Source of the DNA: Paramecium tetraurelia
Taxonomy: Eukaryota; Ciliophora; Oligohymenophorea; Peniculida; Parameciidae
Reading direction: 5' to 3'
Length of the DNA: 64,000 nt
Assembly: GCF_000165425.1 (NCBI RefSeq)
Contig: NW_001798990.1
Span: 187,796-251,795 of the forward strand
A program made the position numbers and the translations under genes. Shown here piece after piece: positions 25,035 through 37,537 of this stretch (its first letter is position 1; each line of letters starts with the position of its first letter). The notes under the pieces are model-generated. The model saw only the letters and a list, made by a program, of their open reading frames with translations, made no database searches and had not been told where the DNA came from.

Positions 25035-26513
25035 TCATTACTATTTCTTTATCCTCTGTCTAGACTGATTAAGCTTCTGTTTAAGTTTAGCAAAAACTCT
25101 TACAGTAGCTCTTATAGTAACTTTGGAGAGTGCCTTACTTATTTCATTTTCAGAAATGAAGAAATTCTCATCTGAAAACTCCTGTTCGATCAATGGTTCC
25201 TCTCCATTCATTGTAATAAATGGATGATCCTAAATAGATTGCTAAATGTACCATAAGTTACTCAAGTGTGTGACGTTACCTTGCATCCTTCTTCAGACAA
25301 CAGCTTAGGAAATCAGCCAAATCTGGATCAGTATCTTTAGAGAAATTAATTTCATTATATGAAACAGCCTCCTTGAGTTACTAAACATTTTTAGCTGGGA
25401 AAGGATGTCCTCCTTAAGTGAGCATGAAGAATGTGATACCAGCAGCCCAGATATCTGCTGGTTTCCCCTTAACCTAAGAAGTCTTGAATGCTTCTGGAGG
25501 CAAGAAGGCCTTGGTTCCCACATCTCCTTGAATCAAATCAGCAGATGAACTATCATACATTTATGCGACACCAAAATCAGCAATCTTTAAGTTATCAAAC
25601 TCATCAATCAATAAATTATCTGGTTTAATATCTCTATGTACAATTCTGGCAAAGTTGTGTACTTAATAGATAACTGTGTATTAATACAATAATCTAATCC
25701 AAGTAGGAAATGTCTCAGATACTTCCTGATCTTTTCACAAGTGATTTTAGGTGGTTTTTCTCCTTCATCCCAATCAATATTCACACCTTCAGATTTCCAA
25801 TACTGCTTTGAATTGATGGATCCCTTCTTCACATGTTCCATTATGAGATATAACTTCCTCTCTTCTGGATCATCTATTACCTCCACCAATCTAACTACAT
25901 TTTAATGATCCACTTTCTTTAGTATTGCCACTTCCTATTCTAATAATGAATATGCTGAAGTCTCTTTTGTTAGTAACTTCCGTTTCAACTTGTTTTTATC
26001 AGCTATCTTCATTGCATAATATGATTAATCTATTTCATTGTAAACTAAACGCACCTTTCCAAAGGCCCCTCTTCCCAATTCATGCAAGATTACAAAGTTA
26101 TTCATTTTCTTCCTTCCTGCTTCATCCCGAGACCTCTCCAAGATCTATGTTTCCTTTGGTTGGTGGATCCCACTTAATCCTCTCATTAATCTTACCGATC
26201 TCCTCTGCTCTGCTGCATTTATTACATTCCTAAATGGATCACCTACTGAAAATGATTGCAATCTCCTTGGTCCTTTGCCCATTGGAACACTTAGAGTGTT
26301 TGGTATTATTGCCATCTAAGCTTCTTCTTAACATTAAGATTGTGATCGCATGATCCGTGGATTATCCACATTCTCAATCCTTAAGAAATGTTCATCTAAG
26401 TCTAATTTAGAGGCATTGGACCCACCCACAATGAAACTTTCAATTTCATTTGGTGATTCTAATATTGATGTCTATGAATTTAAATGCTGTAATCTAGAAG
26501 ATACTAGTGACAT
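25035..26513 (-). CDS. Serine/threonine kinase, CaMKK-like
   Basis: Starts [16 protein letters not shown] (26511-26513), ends RQRIKK(Q)Q then TGA 25035-25037. The kinase domain starts at about residue 140: [64 protein letters not shown], then after an intron near 25660 [60 protein letters not shown] and HTLEQLMDHPFIT (22-nt intron at the M/D junction). All catalytic residues (VAMK Lys, HRD, DFG) are present. The DDPEE...LY phrase and the activation segment place it with CaMKK/LKB1-group kinases, which phosphorylate the activation loop of CaMK and AMPK. Basic C-terminal tail of 50 residues. Upstream N-terminal exon joins are less certain. Confidence 0.88.
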
Positions 26514-27684
26514 CCTCTTTGGAATGGTGATCTATCGGTTTTATGATTGGCATAATACCTATAGAGCATTGGTACTCTCATCCGATACACTTTTTTATTG
26601 TATATGATTGGCGGCACAAATCGGAGACAGAATCGAACTCCGACCTTAACTGTCATAAAATTTAAGTAGTTTCTGACGAGTACAAGGGGTATTATCATCA
26701 TCCCTCTTTTTTTTGAAAAGACTGATCAGATTAGTTTTTGGATTCTAGAGCAAATATTTTCGGATGTCCTCCTTAGATTTTTATTTCAAAATCGGAGGAG
26801 TCTTTGGAACCTACTCATTTTGCTATTCTAATCGTTTCTTTCTTAGAACCTCTAAGAGATTCAATTTATTGTTATTCATAAATTATATTAATTATCAATT
26901 ATTATTATACTATCACCATTCTTTACATTTTTTAAATATATTTTCAATCATTATGATTTCTATTTCATTTTAATTACATTATCTATCTATTCTTTTTTTC
27001 AAATTTAAGCAGATTAAATAAATCTGGGTATTCTTATACAAATTTGATTCTTCCTTTAAAATTAAACTATAAATTTTTGTAATCCTTCTTTAATATTAAG
27101 GCAATTTAAATTATTACTCATCTAAAATTAGAATGGTTCTAAATTTATTCTACTAAACTTGAGAATAAAATCAAATTAAATTGTATCACCTATAATGAGG
27201 GCGTGTTTTTGAACCATTTCATTAATGAATTTCGTTTTAATCTTAAAAATCTATTTAATATAATTTTTTTTAAAGTACGAATTTTTACTCATATATTAAA
27301 ATTTTAATTATAAAAAGGAAAAAAGATATCTTAATAATAAATAATCATATCTTACTGAAACACAACTTAATGATTAAATTAACTTTTGCCCCTGAGCCAT
27401 TCTAAAATTTCGGGCTCTCAAATAACAACTTTTTTATTTTTATCAAGCTGTAGCTGTTATTATGGCAAGTCACAAGTGCCTTAAAGGATATGGAGTGGGA
27501 AATCCATCACACAGGAGCACGCATTTGGAGATCGAGCTATTGAGCACTTTAATAGGTAAAATGTATTGTGGTTTTGAGATTTTATAGTGCAAGTTTTTAT
27601 TCAAACATGTTATTTCTAAATTGATAAAAATTTGATAGGAATTATTATTTATTTATCAGATGAAGAACTTACTGCATTATTATG
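26514..27684. other. Gene-poor region with several hairpins and T-runs
   Basis: 1.17 kb between the divergent starts of the kinase and the guanylyl cyclase. It holds a stem TATCGG/CCGATA (26533-26538 with 26582-26587) followed by T6; a TCGGAG/CTCCGA hairpin (26621-26643) followed further on by T8 (26707-26714); an Sm-like AGTTTTTGG (26733-26741); and a TCCTCC...GGAGGA hairpin (26767-26799). A locally GC-richer block lies at about 27385-27560. Short frames occur on both strands (for example plus 27462-27685 and minus 27506-27677) but neither is convincing. The 26.8-27.35 kb part is plain AT-rich DNA. Confidence 0.5.
26521..26714 (+). ncRNA. Candidate small structured RNA(s), tentative
   Basis: Two adjacent segments on the plus strand, each with a closed stem and a downstream T-run that could end RNA polymerase III transcription: 26533-26587 then T6 at 26591-26596, and 26606-26706 then T8 at 26707-26714. 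Both share the phrase TATGATTGGC. Base composition is less AT-rich than the flanks. No match to a known tRNA, U6, 5S or SRP fold could be made; this is a structural guess. Confidence 0.25.
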
Positions 27685-30600
27685 ATGAATTCAAAAGACA
27701 CACATATCAAGTGCAAATAATTGATTTACAATTTATAGCTCCATTTCAAGAATGGCGAAGTTATAAAACTCGATGGTTATTCCACCTACTGCAATCGTAT
27801 TGATAGGAGCTCATCTATTATATCGATTTTAATATTCGCACCCCTTCGAGTTGTTAAGAACAACATATTGTATTACAGTTTAAGTATTCTGTCTTTGATA
27901 TTGTTGACATCCATATGGTCAATGTAATTAGAATTATGATATTGTAGAGATTATCCACAATATGAATTTTATTTCATTTTCTCGTTTTAACTGCTCGCCC
28001 ATGTAGGTGTGGAGCTGTATAATAAATTCAAAATTAATGGGCTAGACAAAAAATTAAACAATCAAGAAAATAAAATACTGAAATAATGGGACGAATGTAT
28101 TAGCAATAAAGAAATATTAAAAAGAATCAAGTAGAAGGCAGCCACAAAGCATAAAATGGATGATGTAAAAGAAAGGGATCGAAAGATCTCTTTTAAAAAT
28201 AGTGACAATTTGCAACGCTAACCAAGTCAAAGGAGTAGATCATCAGGATGTATCGCAGTTGTTTTTATTTAGTGCAATCCCAACTTTCTCGATTATCATT
28301 AAATCAAGGCAGAGCCAAGAGTCCATCAAATCAACACTTAGATCGCATCGATAAAATAGGCTCCAGATTTTCAGCAATGAGTCCCTTGATCCTTCAAGAT
28401 ATGCAAATAAAAAACCAATCAAAAATCAAATTTGTTTAGGACCCAGCAATCAGCAATTTCATGTAATAAATGCCAAGCATGTTCGGCAAAAACAATTCAA
28501 AAATCAAAAGACCCCTAGAAAACAAAAGTGCAAAAAACACTGACAAAATGGATCTGATCAAATCGATCAACTCTTCAGAAATCCAAATCGGAGACGTGAT
28601 TATTGTGGAAAGAAATTAAATTGCCTCCTGCGACATTCTGGTGTTATATTGCAGTGATGAAATTTATACTGTCTAAAACCAACTCTGTGGCTACTCAGAC
28701 AAGACTATAAGAAAGCCATTAATTCAGAACAAATGTAACTCTTAGTATTGATTGCTAGTTGACTCACATAATTTAGTTCTATTCAAAAAGTCTTTTACTG
28801 GAACGATACATATAACCGAAACCTCAAACAGTATGCAGGGCTACTTGTAACTAAAGAAAGACCCACAATCCTACATAGTGCAAGACGATAATTTCATATT
28901 CGCATAGGAGAAATTGCTCAATACACCATGGGTGATTGGAGTGGTAATTAAGGTCGGATTGAAGTGTCATTGTTATAGGCACTTTCAAATTAAACCTCAA
29001 GTACCCAATTACCCTTAAGATCTGTTGCTTACTCTTGTGTTTATTTAAATAGCACTCCTAATTGTAAGAATTTTAGTTTAAGAATTTAGATAATGTACAT
29101 CATAATCTCTCAGATTGACAACGTGAATTATAATCTAGATCTAATGCAGCTGATTTTTGAAAGCCTCATGCATTTGACATTTCTCCTGCCGAGCAGTTTT
29201 GCCTTCTATTATTCGATTGCCGCTCTCTATCAATAATAAATGATCCAGAAAATCAGTCGCTTGGACATCAAATAAATTAAGGACTTTCATCCAGAGCAAT
29301 ATTACAATATAAAGAGAATATCCATGAATCTAGACAGTCTACTTGATGGGAGTTTTGAAATCAAAAATATAATATACAAGAACCAAATCTGCTACTGTAA
29401 AGAGTCAGAATTGATGCTTCAAGCTTAGGAGGTGGCTTCATCCCTCAATAGTCAAAATCTATTTAAGACTGCCTACTCGAAGGAAGACTCTAAGCCTGAG
29501 ATCTAGCTATCCAAAAATATACAAAATAATACTTATAATGCTGGAAAATATTAAGAAGATGAAATAATCAGTGTAGGTGAAGATGAAGATGACATCGGAG
29601 CAAATATGCCTTAATCCATTGAATTTAGATTAATCAGCAATTTTACTAACCTAACTCAGTAAGATGTAAATATTGTGGTTTAACCACTGAACGCCTCTGA
29701 AAGAAGCGAATTCCACCCAAAATCAACGAATAGAATTCACCAATCCATTCATATCAGGAGTCTTAGGCAAATTGCTATGAAGGATAGTAGAATAGATAGA
29801 AAGTCGATAAATGTAAATGAGATGATAAAATCTATCAACACCAACAATGAAAATCTGTCGTTGCTCTAACTAAGTTTGAATCAAGTCTCTTATACCAAGT
29901 TAATAACCACAGCAACAGGAGAGGAAAAGCTTAAGAATACTCACGTTAATATTTTAGATGAGAAGTAAATTTAAATTGCAAAATCCTTTGGGGTTGAATT
30001 AGTTTGTGTAAACAAAGTTTAGTAATTAATTAATATAATTTAGAAACACCCTCACTTACATTATTAAATAGAATCTGTAGTTGTACTCTTTCAAGTTGAT
30101 TGATATGTAAATGCACCGTCATCACTAGAGATTATACATGTTATTTGAATTGGATCCTGAACACGAAAAACTACTAGATGCTCCTTACATCTTATTCATT
30201 AGGGAATCTAATAACAAAGTACCAGAAATGATTGATGAGTTGAAGACTGGATTAAGATCCTCACTCCCTATTATACCAAATCATGATAATGAGTAAATAC
30301 ACTAAATCCATTACTTTTATTGTTTACTCAATCATCAAGATGCTGAGGCATATGTTAGTTAATAGGCGACGTCCCCGTAAAACACACTTGAGACAGAGGA
30401 AATTATTTATAATTCATTAGAGTCATTATAACTCAATATCGTATTGGGATTCAAATATAATTTAAAACCATAAGCCTCTGACTTTATCAAGAGTGTTGAA
30501 AAATCTTAATAACAATTATTCTTATACACTGAATAATACTTTGCATTTGCTAATTCGATACTTTCTTAGACTGATATACAACATCATAATAAATTTGTGT

Positions 30601-33600
30601 TTGAGTAAGACAATGAGGAAGATCTTAGAGCGTATTTTAAGAAATCTTTACAATAATTTTCATAGATCTTTTAAGAGCAGCAACCTATGTTTGGTTCATA
30701 GATGCATTCTCTCAAGCAATTGCAATTAACCAATGCTAATCCTTCAATGCTCTCAAATAAGAAAACCTCTGAAGATTTTCATAATACTTCTTCTCTAGTT
30801 GTGATTCTGAGCAGCTAGGCGTTTAAAATTATTGAAAATAATAGTTACATGATCAATCATCTTAAACTACTGCTTAGCTTCTCTAAAGTTACTCTTCTAT
30901 ATGATGCTAATCCATCATCATTAGAACATCTCTAAAAATGCTTTGATGGTCCCAACATGACTCTGAATCTGATATTTGAAAATCAAAGTTTACTGAAGAG
31001 TTACTAGGGATATCATCTTTAAGTTGCCTTGTTATAAGAATTTAGTTACTTTCAGCAATTCAAATACGACAACGTGAACAAGTAAACCTTCTTTAAGAAA
31101 ATGGTACAATCATTGAAAGTGAGACTAGTATACGAAGGATGTACATATTATAATAGTAACATTTAAGGTTTATTTAATGAATTATTGATATTCCACAATT
31201 CAGATGCCATACTGTAAGGATTTAATGAATTGAATGAATTTCTGTTCTACTATGTGCCCTTGTTGAATGTGCTATCGAAATATTAGATTAGAATTGCTTT
31301 TGAAAGAACTTTGTTCTCCTCTTGTTTTGCTGTAACATTTTATATAGTGAATGTTGTCCAATTTAATCCGCAATTCAATATCATTCTGGAATTCATATTT
31401 TACTCCTTCTTCTACACTTTAATCATCTACATTTTGGCAACAATTGAGTTCATTTCAATTTACAAGAATTACAAAACAGATGTCCACCAATAAAAGGTAA
31501 TAGAGAGTTACATCAACATGTCAAAGAAGTAGCGTTATTACTTTTACTTCGGAATTAAATGTAAGTCCTTTCATTTATCATTAGCCATCCTCCAAGGACT
31601 CCTGACTTAATTAATATTCTCCCATCAATCGAAACTCCAGACTGCTGATGTAGTAATAGTGTATACATTTCTATCGATTACTGTCAACGATGCAATAAAT
31701 ACGATTGTCAACATGGGACTAATTGTGATGTCGAGTATCGCATATGTAATATGCTTTTCCTTTTACATTTTGATTCACTTTACAATTATGGCTCCCAACT
31801 CCTAATTCACCTTTGAGATATCAAATCTCTTCGAAATCCTATTAACCATATTCGTGTTGCAAATCTCTGAGTCATGGTTGTAGTACTTCGCTATGTTATA
31901 GGTGCCTGACATGGACGGAAGGTTTTAGAGAATCTATAACTAGTTCAATCTCTACAAAAGCGAAAGCTATTACAGACATCACTTCCTTCTATTATTACAA
32001 AGAGAAATCAATAGGGTGTTTGAGAATTTCGAACAAGTCGATCTGAACCTCCAAAAATGTATGAGTATGTTCTATTCGCATTGTAGTATTACTAAATAGG
32101 AAGACGTTGCCTTAGTCGTTGGGAACATGGCAATCTCAAGTGTTCCAGAAGGCCTAATCGATTATGAAATGGAGAAAGAAGTCAACGATTTAAGGATTAC
32201 AATTAATTTGTTTTCACTGTTAGATGCTAATAATAATTTACTCTCAATCAGGTGACACCTATTATTTCCTCATAATCTACATCGTTTACCTCATAATTTA
32301 AGTTTTGTTGTTTTGGTTCTAATTAATATATAAATTAAACTCTAGACAATTGCAATATTTAGAAGTCGTTAAGTTTATGATTTGCGGAGCTGCTACTCTG
32401 ATAACAATAATGGGCTTATCGATCACCAATATGAATTCCATATATCATCCTTTTACTGAGTTGCTGGTGACCTTTTAATTATCAAGCAAATTGCACCCCA
32501 TATATGACCATAGATTATACTTGATTCCCACTGTGGTTGTATTGATTGCCTACTTCATTATGTAGCTATTATGTATTTCCAAATAGATTAATCGTGAAAA
32601 TAGAGATAGCTCCCTACTTCATAATCATCAAGATTGTCCTGATCTTGTTGTTCTCTGTCTAGCAGTACGTCATTAAGAGTTACGTAAGAAGTGTTTCAGT
32701 ATTTTAGTTTATTTTGTTGGAGGAAGATCAAGCCACCAATTAGATCAACTTTATTGAGGAGAACAACAAAATCCACGATATCCTGGGCATACTCCTACCC
32801 AAGTTTATTAGACATCGCTTAAATGAGAGTAAGACTTCTTCACATATGTTATAGCTGATGAGTACAATATCCATTAGAATCAAGGGGAAGTGGCCATTGT
32901 TTTTTGTGACATATGCAATTTTGATCAAGTAATAATGGAAGAACAGGAGAACATCGTACAATTCTTAGATGATTTATTCAGAACCTTTGACAAATATTGC
33001 GAATTTTGTGGAGTTTAGAAAATAGAAACTGTGGGTAAGACTTACATGGCTTCAGCTGGTCTCAAGGCATGCGAACAAGAGTTGGTCTACTTGTCTGAAA
33101 TTTAACCAGTTTAAAGAGCCTTGAATCTGGCTGAAATGATGATGATTTATATCAGATCCAAACTGTAAGTTTATTATACGAATTAGATGGGGTATTAATA
33201 GTTAGCCATTGGTGGGTAAAATCGGGATACATTATGGAAGAGCAATATCCGGAGTAATTGGATTTCATAAGCCTCAATTTTCATTGATTGGAGACACTAT
33301 CAATACCACGAGTAGAGTGTGTTCAACTGGATAAGAAGATAAAATTACCTTATCGGAGAAGGCCTTTGAATAGCTGAATAATGATAAAATAGAGTTTGAG
33401 GTCAGGTATGTCGAGATGAAGGGTTTAGGTTTGAGGCCTACATATGTGTACCTTCAAAAACTAAATCTCAAGAATAGTATTTCAAAAGCTGATATCAGTA
33501 ATAATTCGAGCAAATAAAATACAATTAATATCACAAACAGAGTGAAAAGTTAATCCTTTTAAAGAAATGGTCTGAAGAAAAGAACAGTTGCTCTATAGGA

Positions 33601-35370
33601 TCACTTAGCGTAACGTTCAAGACCTATTTTGTAATTTTAATTATCTTGGAATTTCTAATAACAATAACAATAATAATCACAATTATGGCAGAATTCACAA
33701 TCTTTAACAGATGATCAAAATGTTAAAGGATTATAAAAGTAGCTCTCAAATTGTAATTTAAATCAAGTCAACAATTTAAACATTGGGGAAACTGAAAATG
33801 ATGAAAAAATTAGTTTGATTCCAAATGCTTCTAAAACTGGCCAATTGCAAAACTTAGAGAGTATGATGCAACGTAAACTTCATTTTGAAAAGTATCAACC
33901 AGAGGTAGATCATTATATTGATTACGATTAACTGCTTGTAATTATTATTATAATTATTGTTTAGAATGTAATTTTATTGAAAAATGAAACTGGAGTTGAA
34001 GAAACCACTATTTTGGAGAGTTCCTTTACGGAATTACTTCAAAAATCCTACTATTAAAATTAGAATAATTATTTAGAGTATCATGATTATATATATCAGC
34101 AATCGTAGACTCTTACTAATAAAATAATACAAATATATTCCTTGTATTATTTGATCAAATAGTTTTGTTTGATTGGTGACTATCATGTGATATCAGTCCC
34201 ATTGATTATACTGTAGTGGATAGGGTGTGCCCTAAATTTGATATCTCTGATGATATATAGGAAGAAGATTATATCTTATTGGATAATGCTGATCTATTTG
34301 GAATTGAGTTTTTAATTGATTATTGGAGGACTCTTTATTATTTTTGATGTGAATAGCTTCTTAAGTTACTTACACATTGTTGAGATGATTTTTATACAAT
34401 CTTTCTTTAGTAATATTCAATTACTTCACTTTTGGATTAAAATATTATTTTGCATACTTAGTTTCCTATTTGAGGCACTCATTTTAATATTTATTGATGA
34501 ATACAGGATTTCTCTATTTTTCGTCTTTGCTGCAGTAATCTACAATATCAATTACTCGTACTTTTTGGAGGAACAACAAGTGGCTTGTTTTAATTAAAAA
34601 AATATATTCTAGAGTCAGCAAGCCAAAGAATCCCAACTGTTACAATATTTGCTTCCGAGACATGTAAAAATATTTGATAAATTTAGATTTTATAAACATT
34701 TTTTGATGATAATACCAGAGCAAGATGTTTGAGTGATAAAATCGAAGATGTCACCATTTTATTTGCTGACATCGCTGGATTCACTGAGTATTCAAGTAAA
34801 GTGACTGCTGAGTAGGTGTTATTGATGCTGAAAAATCTATTTGTTGAATTCGATAGGAAGTGTTATGAATTAAATGTTTACAAACTGTATACTATAGGGG
34901 ATTGCTATGTTGCGATTGGAATGATAGACTTCAATGATAGGAATCCTACTGAAGAAGCCAAGAACATTGTGGATTTGGCATTTGAAATGATTAGAATAAT
35001 TGAAATAGTTAGGAAATAAATTGATTTTGATGGGTTGGATATGAGGATAGGCATTCACACAGGCTGTGTTTTTGGAGGAGTGATGGGGACTGACATTGTG
35101 AGATATGATATTTATGGTCCAGATGTTCTCATAGCCAACAAAATGGAATCGAATGGGAAAAAAGGGCAAGTGCATGTGAGTGCAGCAACTAAACAATTGC
35201 TATAGCAGGATTATGAAGACAAGTACTCTTTTACTTTCCACACAAAAGTCACCTTGTCTTCAATTAACAGAAGTATTGAAGGCTTCATCATAGAAAGTTT
35301 GATTGAAGATCAATACCCCTCGGATTAGATCATTGATCATTAGATCGAACCTTTGCATTCAGAACATTGA
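27685..35370 (+). CDS. Guanylyl cyclase fused to a P4-ATPase-like N-terminal half
   Basis: Makes cGMP; architecture is the ciliate/apicomplexan type with a P4-ATPase-like half followed by two cyclase domains. Start chosen at ATG 27685 (MNSKDTHIKCKQ), leading into NRIDRSSSIISILIFAP, which matches the P4-ATPase entry region. A 23-nt intron near 28243-28265 is needed. SSEIQIGDVIIVERNQIASCDI and GYSDKTIRKP correspond to the P4 actuator region. I find no DKTGTLT. Cyclase C1 from about 32890: VAIVFCDICNFDQV with a metal Asp, later GKIGIHYGRAISG and FSLIGDTINTTSRV. A second six-helix block follows, then C2 from about 34740: VTILFADIAGFTEYSS, TIGDCYVAIG, MRIGIHTGCVFGGVMG, YDIYGPDV. Around 2,500 residues; the exact exon map is incomplete. 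Ends at TGA 35368-35370. Confidence 0.88.
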
Positions 35371-35402
35371 TTGTTATTATTTTTGATTGTTGTATAAATG
35401 TA

Positions 35403-35751
35403 TCATTTCTTAATTTACTTTACGATTTTAACTTCCTCTACTAAAAATGCTCTGATGATTCTGTTTTTAAGAGCTCCAGCACTCAATACTCCGCCATATG
35501 GTCTTGAAACTGTTCTCTATCTTCTTGCGAGTTGCTTTAGTTTTGTGGGTCTGATTCTCTTTAATCCATTTAAAACAACACTCAAATTAGAATCTGCACA
35601 TGTGGATGCAGTTGTCTTCTTATTTGGATATTAAACAACAACGTTGCCACCTTCAATTAATTCACTCTTTACCTGGAGTCTTCACCTTTCTGATCTTATT
35701 TGATCTTGTATTGTAGCTTGTTCTTCTTCTGTAAGTCACTCTCACGCCCAT
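35403..35751 (-). CDS. RPL34: 60S ribosomal protein eL34
   Basis: Large-subunit ribosomal protein. Starts [19 protein letters not shown] (35749-35751); a 22-nt intron at 35651-35672 removes an in-frame TGA; ends VKIVKQIKK, TGA 35403-35405. Family blocks: [40 protein letters not shown] and [10 protein letters not shown]. About 108 residues, normal for eL34. The zinc-binding Cys pairs of some eL34 proteins are largely missing: one Cys remains in STCADS. Its stop lies 32 bp from the guanylyl cyclase stop (convergent). Confidence 0.93.
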
Positions 35752-35841
35752 TTATTAAAAATCTTTATTTTAAATTTTTTAATTTCCACACAAACATACC
35801 GAATCAACTTTTCAAATAAATAAATACAAACTAAAAATCAC

Positions 35842-36857
35842 TCAACTCCACATATTCCCCAGATCCTTGTATGATTTCGACTTCATTTTCTCCAACTTTA
35901 TAGAACTCATCTAATATTATTGTTCTGTCTAACGCAATCTGTGCATTAATTGTGTTTCCTATTATTCCAATTGCTACAGTCTATCCTACGCTTGCATATT
36001 TAATAAGTAAGCATCCTCAACTTTTCTTTTGTAATTCGTTTTTGCGATTACTTATTTGGTTTACCAAAACAATTACAACTTTTCCTACTGTTACTGCTCC
36101 ATCACCTTCACTCTCCTGTAGGCCTTGATATTATCTGATCTCAACTCAGTCATCGTCTGATACAACCCAAATTGAATTGATTCCTTCAATTGCTTATTCT
36201 CCTCGACCTTTATTTGCAAACTTAATAGCATCATAATTTACATTTAGCCCAACTTCCCCTTTGTTCTTTGCATTATCTAGAGATGCTTCTGCCTTTATTA
36301 GTATATCTCACTCCTCTTTCTATCAATGATCTCCTTCTACATCAACTAGTATTTCTATTGCAACTGTTCCTTATAAAACTTATTTTATTTGCATGTATAT
36401 ATTTATTGCATGCTTCTTTCCAAGCTTTTTGTCTCAATACTTTAAATAAGAATACTTTCATAAGATTCCTCCTCTCTTATTAAGACATAAATTGAACTCT
36501 TGCCTTTATCTTTCCAATATTCATATCTATCATCTTGTTCGCAGAATGAACTTCAGGGTATCTCTAATTTTCTATCTATTACTCCAACTCGTAACTAATA
36601 TCCTCTTAAAATAAATAATACTATTCTGAAGGGTGCTCATTTACAGTCTGTAATGCCCATTCAATTTAACTTTAAACCTTTTCAGTTGACGATTAATATT
36701 CATTAGATTTCATAACTTATTGTAACAAATCCAAAATTTCATTTTTTCTCCCCAATTCTAATTGTTCTTGTAATGTATTTAGATCTAATAAAACATAATC
36801 CTACTCTTTTGAATCAAAGACGAACTCCCCTTCTTAATTTGTACTTATTGAAATCAT
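35842..36857 (-). CDS. Coiled-coil protein
   Basis: Starts MISISTNQEGEFVFDSKEQ (36855-36857) and ends KDLGNMWS then TGA 35842-35844. Almost wholly helical and charged: ILDLLQQVMKSNEYQSSTEK, ERRNLMKVFLFKVLRQKAW, then after at least one intron around 36390-36450 (position not fixed) KEQLQQKYQLMQKEIIDRKR and VEENKQLKESIQFGLY. Gln-rich. No other domain recognised. About 320 residues. Its start lies next to a long non-coding stretch. Confidence 0.7.
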
Positions 36858-37537
36858 CTAAAATATAATATTAATTTTTAAAGAATTATAAATAAAACAA
36901 TTAACCCCAAAAAGAACATTAATACAAACACTATTTAACGTTTTCAATGTGATAAATAATAAGCATATTGTGGATTTTATATAAATTTACAAATCAATTA
37001 TATTTGATGGACTGTTAACAATTGTAATGAGATGACTCAATGATAAAGGAGTTTGTACGACTCATAAGATTATTGAACATTACTAACACTTTAAGTACAA
37101 TTATATAAATTTAGAATTGATTATTGAATAAAATAATAATGACAATAAAAATATGAAATTAATAGAACCCATGATTAGGCTCTTTTGTTCAAGTTTCCAG
37201 TTCTATATCAAATAATTTTCAAAGATTAACTTTTATACATTTTTTTGTTTGTATTTTTAATTTAGTAGAATTTGTATTTATTGAATTACTCTTATTATAA
37301 ATTTTTTTAAGGCAATTTGATATTATTTTCAAACGTTCTTGGTCTGAAATTTTAAAAACTAATTGAGGTTGATTAAATATGATAATACAATTATTTATTA
37401 TGAAATGGCTTGCAATTCTTCAGGGAAATACAAATAACTAAGTATTGTTGTTTTTAATAATTATTATTGTATATAAAATAACCAATATATGTATTTTTTG
37501 ATTTATTATTAAAGATTAATATACTTACATTTCTACT
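36858..37537. other. AT-rich divergent intergenic region
   Basis: 680 bp between two divergent start codons. Very AT-rich, no sustained frame, no obvious repeat or RNA gene. Presumably carries both promoters. Confidence 0.55.

Noticed and set aside
26606-26710. tRNA on the minus strand, suggested by GAGTTCGATTCTG resembling a B box
   Set aside because: The TCGGAG/CTCCGA stem encloses an 11-nt loop instead of 7, no acceptor stem or A box fits, and no anticodon arm could be drawn.
26764-26973. Small hydrophobic protein beginning MSSLDFYFKIGG
   Set aside because: Composition matches AT-rich non-coding DNA and its first part coincides with the TCCTCC/GGAGGA hairpin; no splice pattern or homology supports it.
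27462-27685. Upstream gene MASHKCLKGYGVGNPS on the plus strand
   Set aside because: Only 31 residues before a doubtful intron, then a hydrophobic run ending at the cyclase start; a competing minus-strand frame is equally good. Left as part of the gene-poor region.
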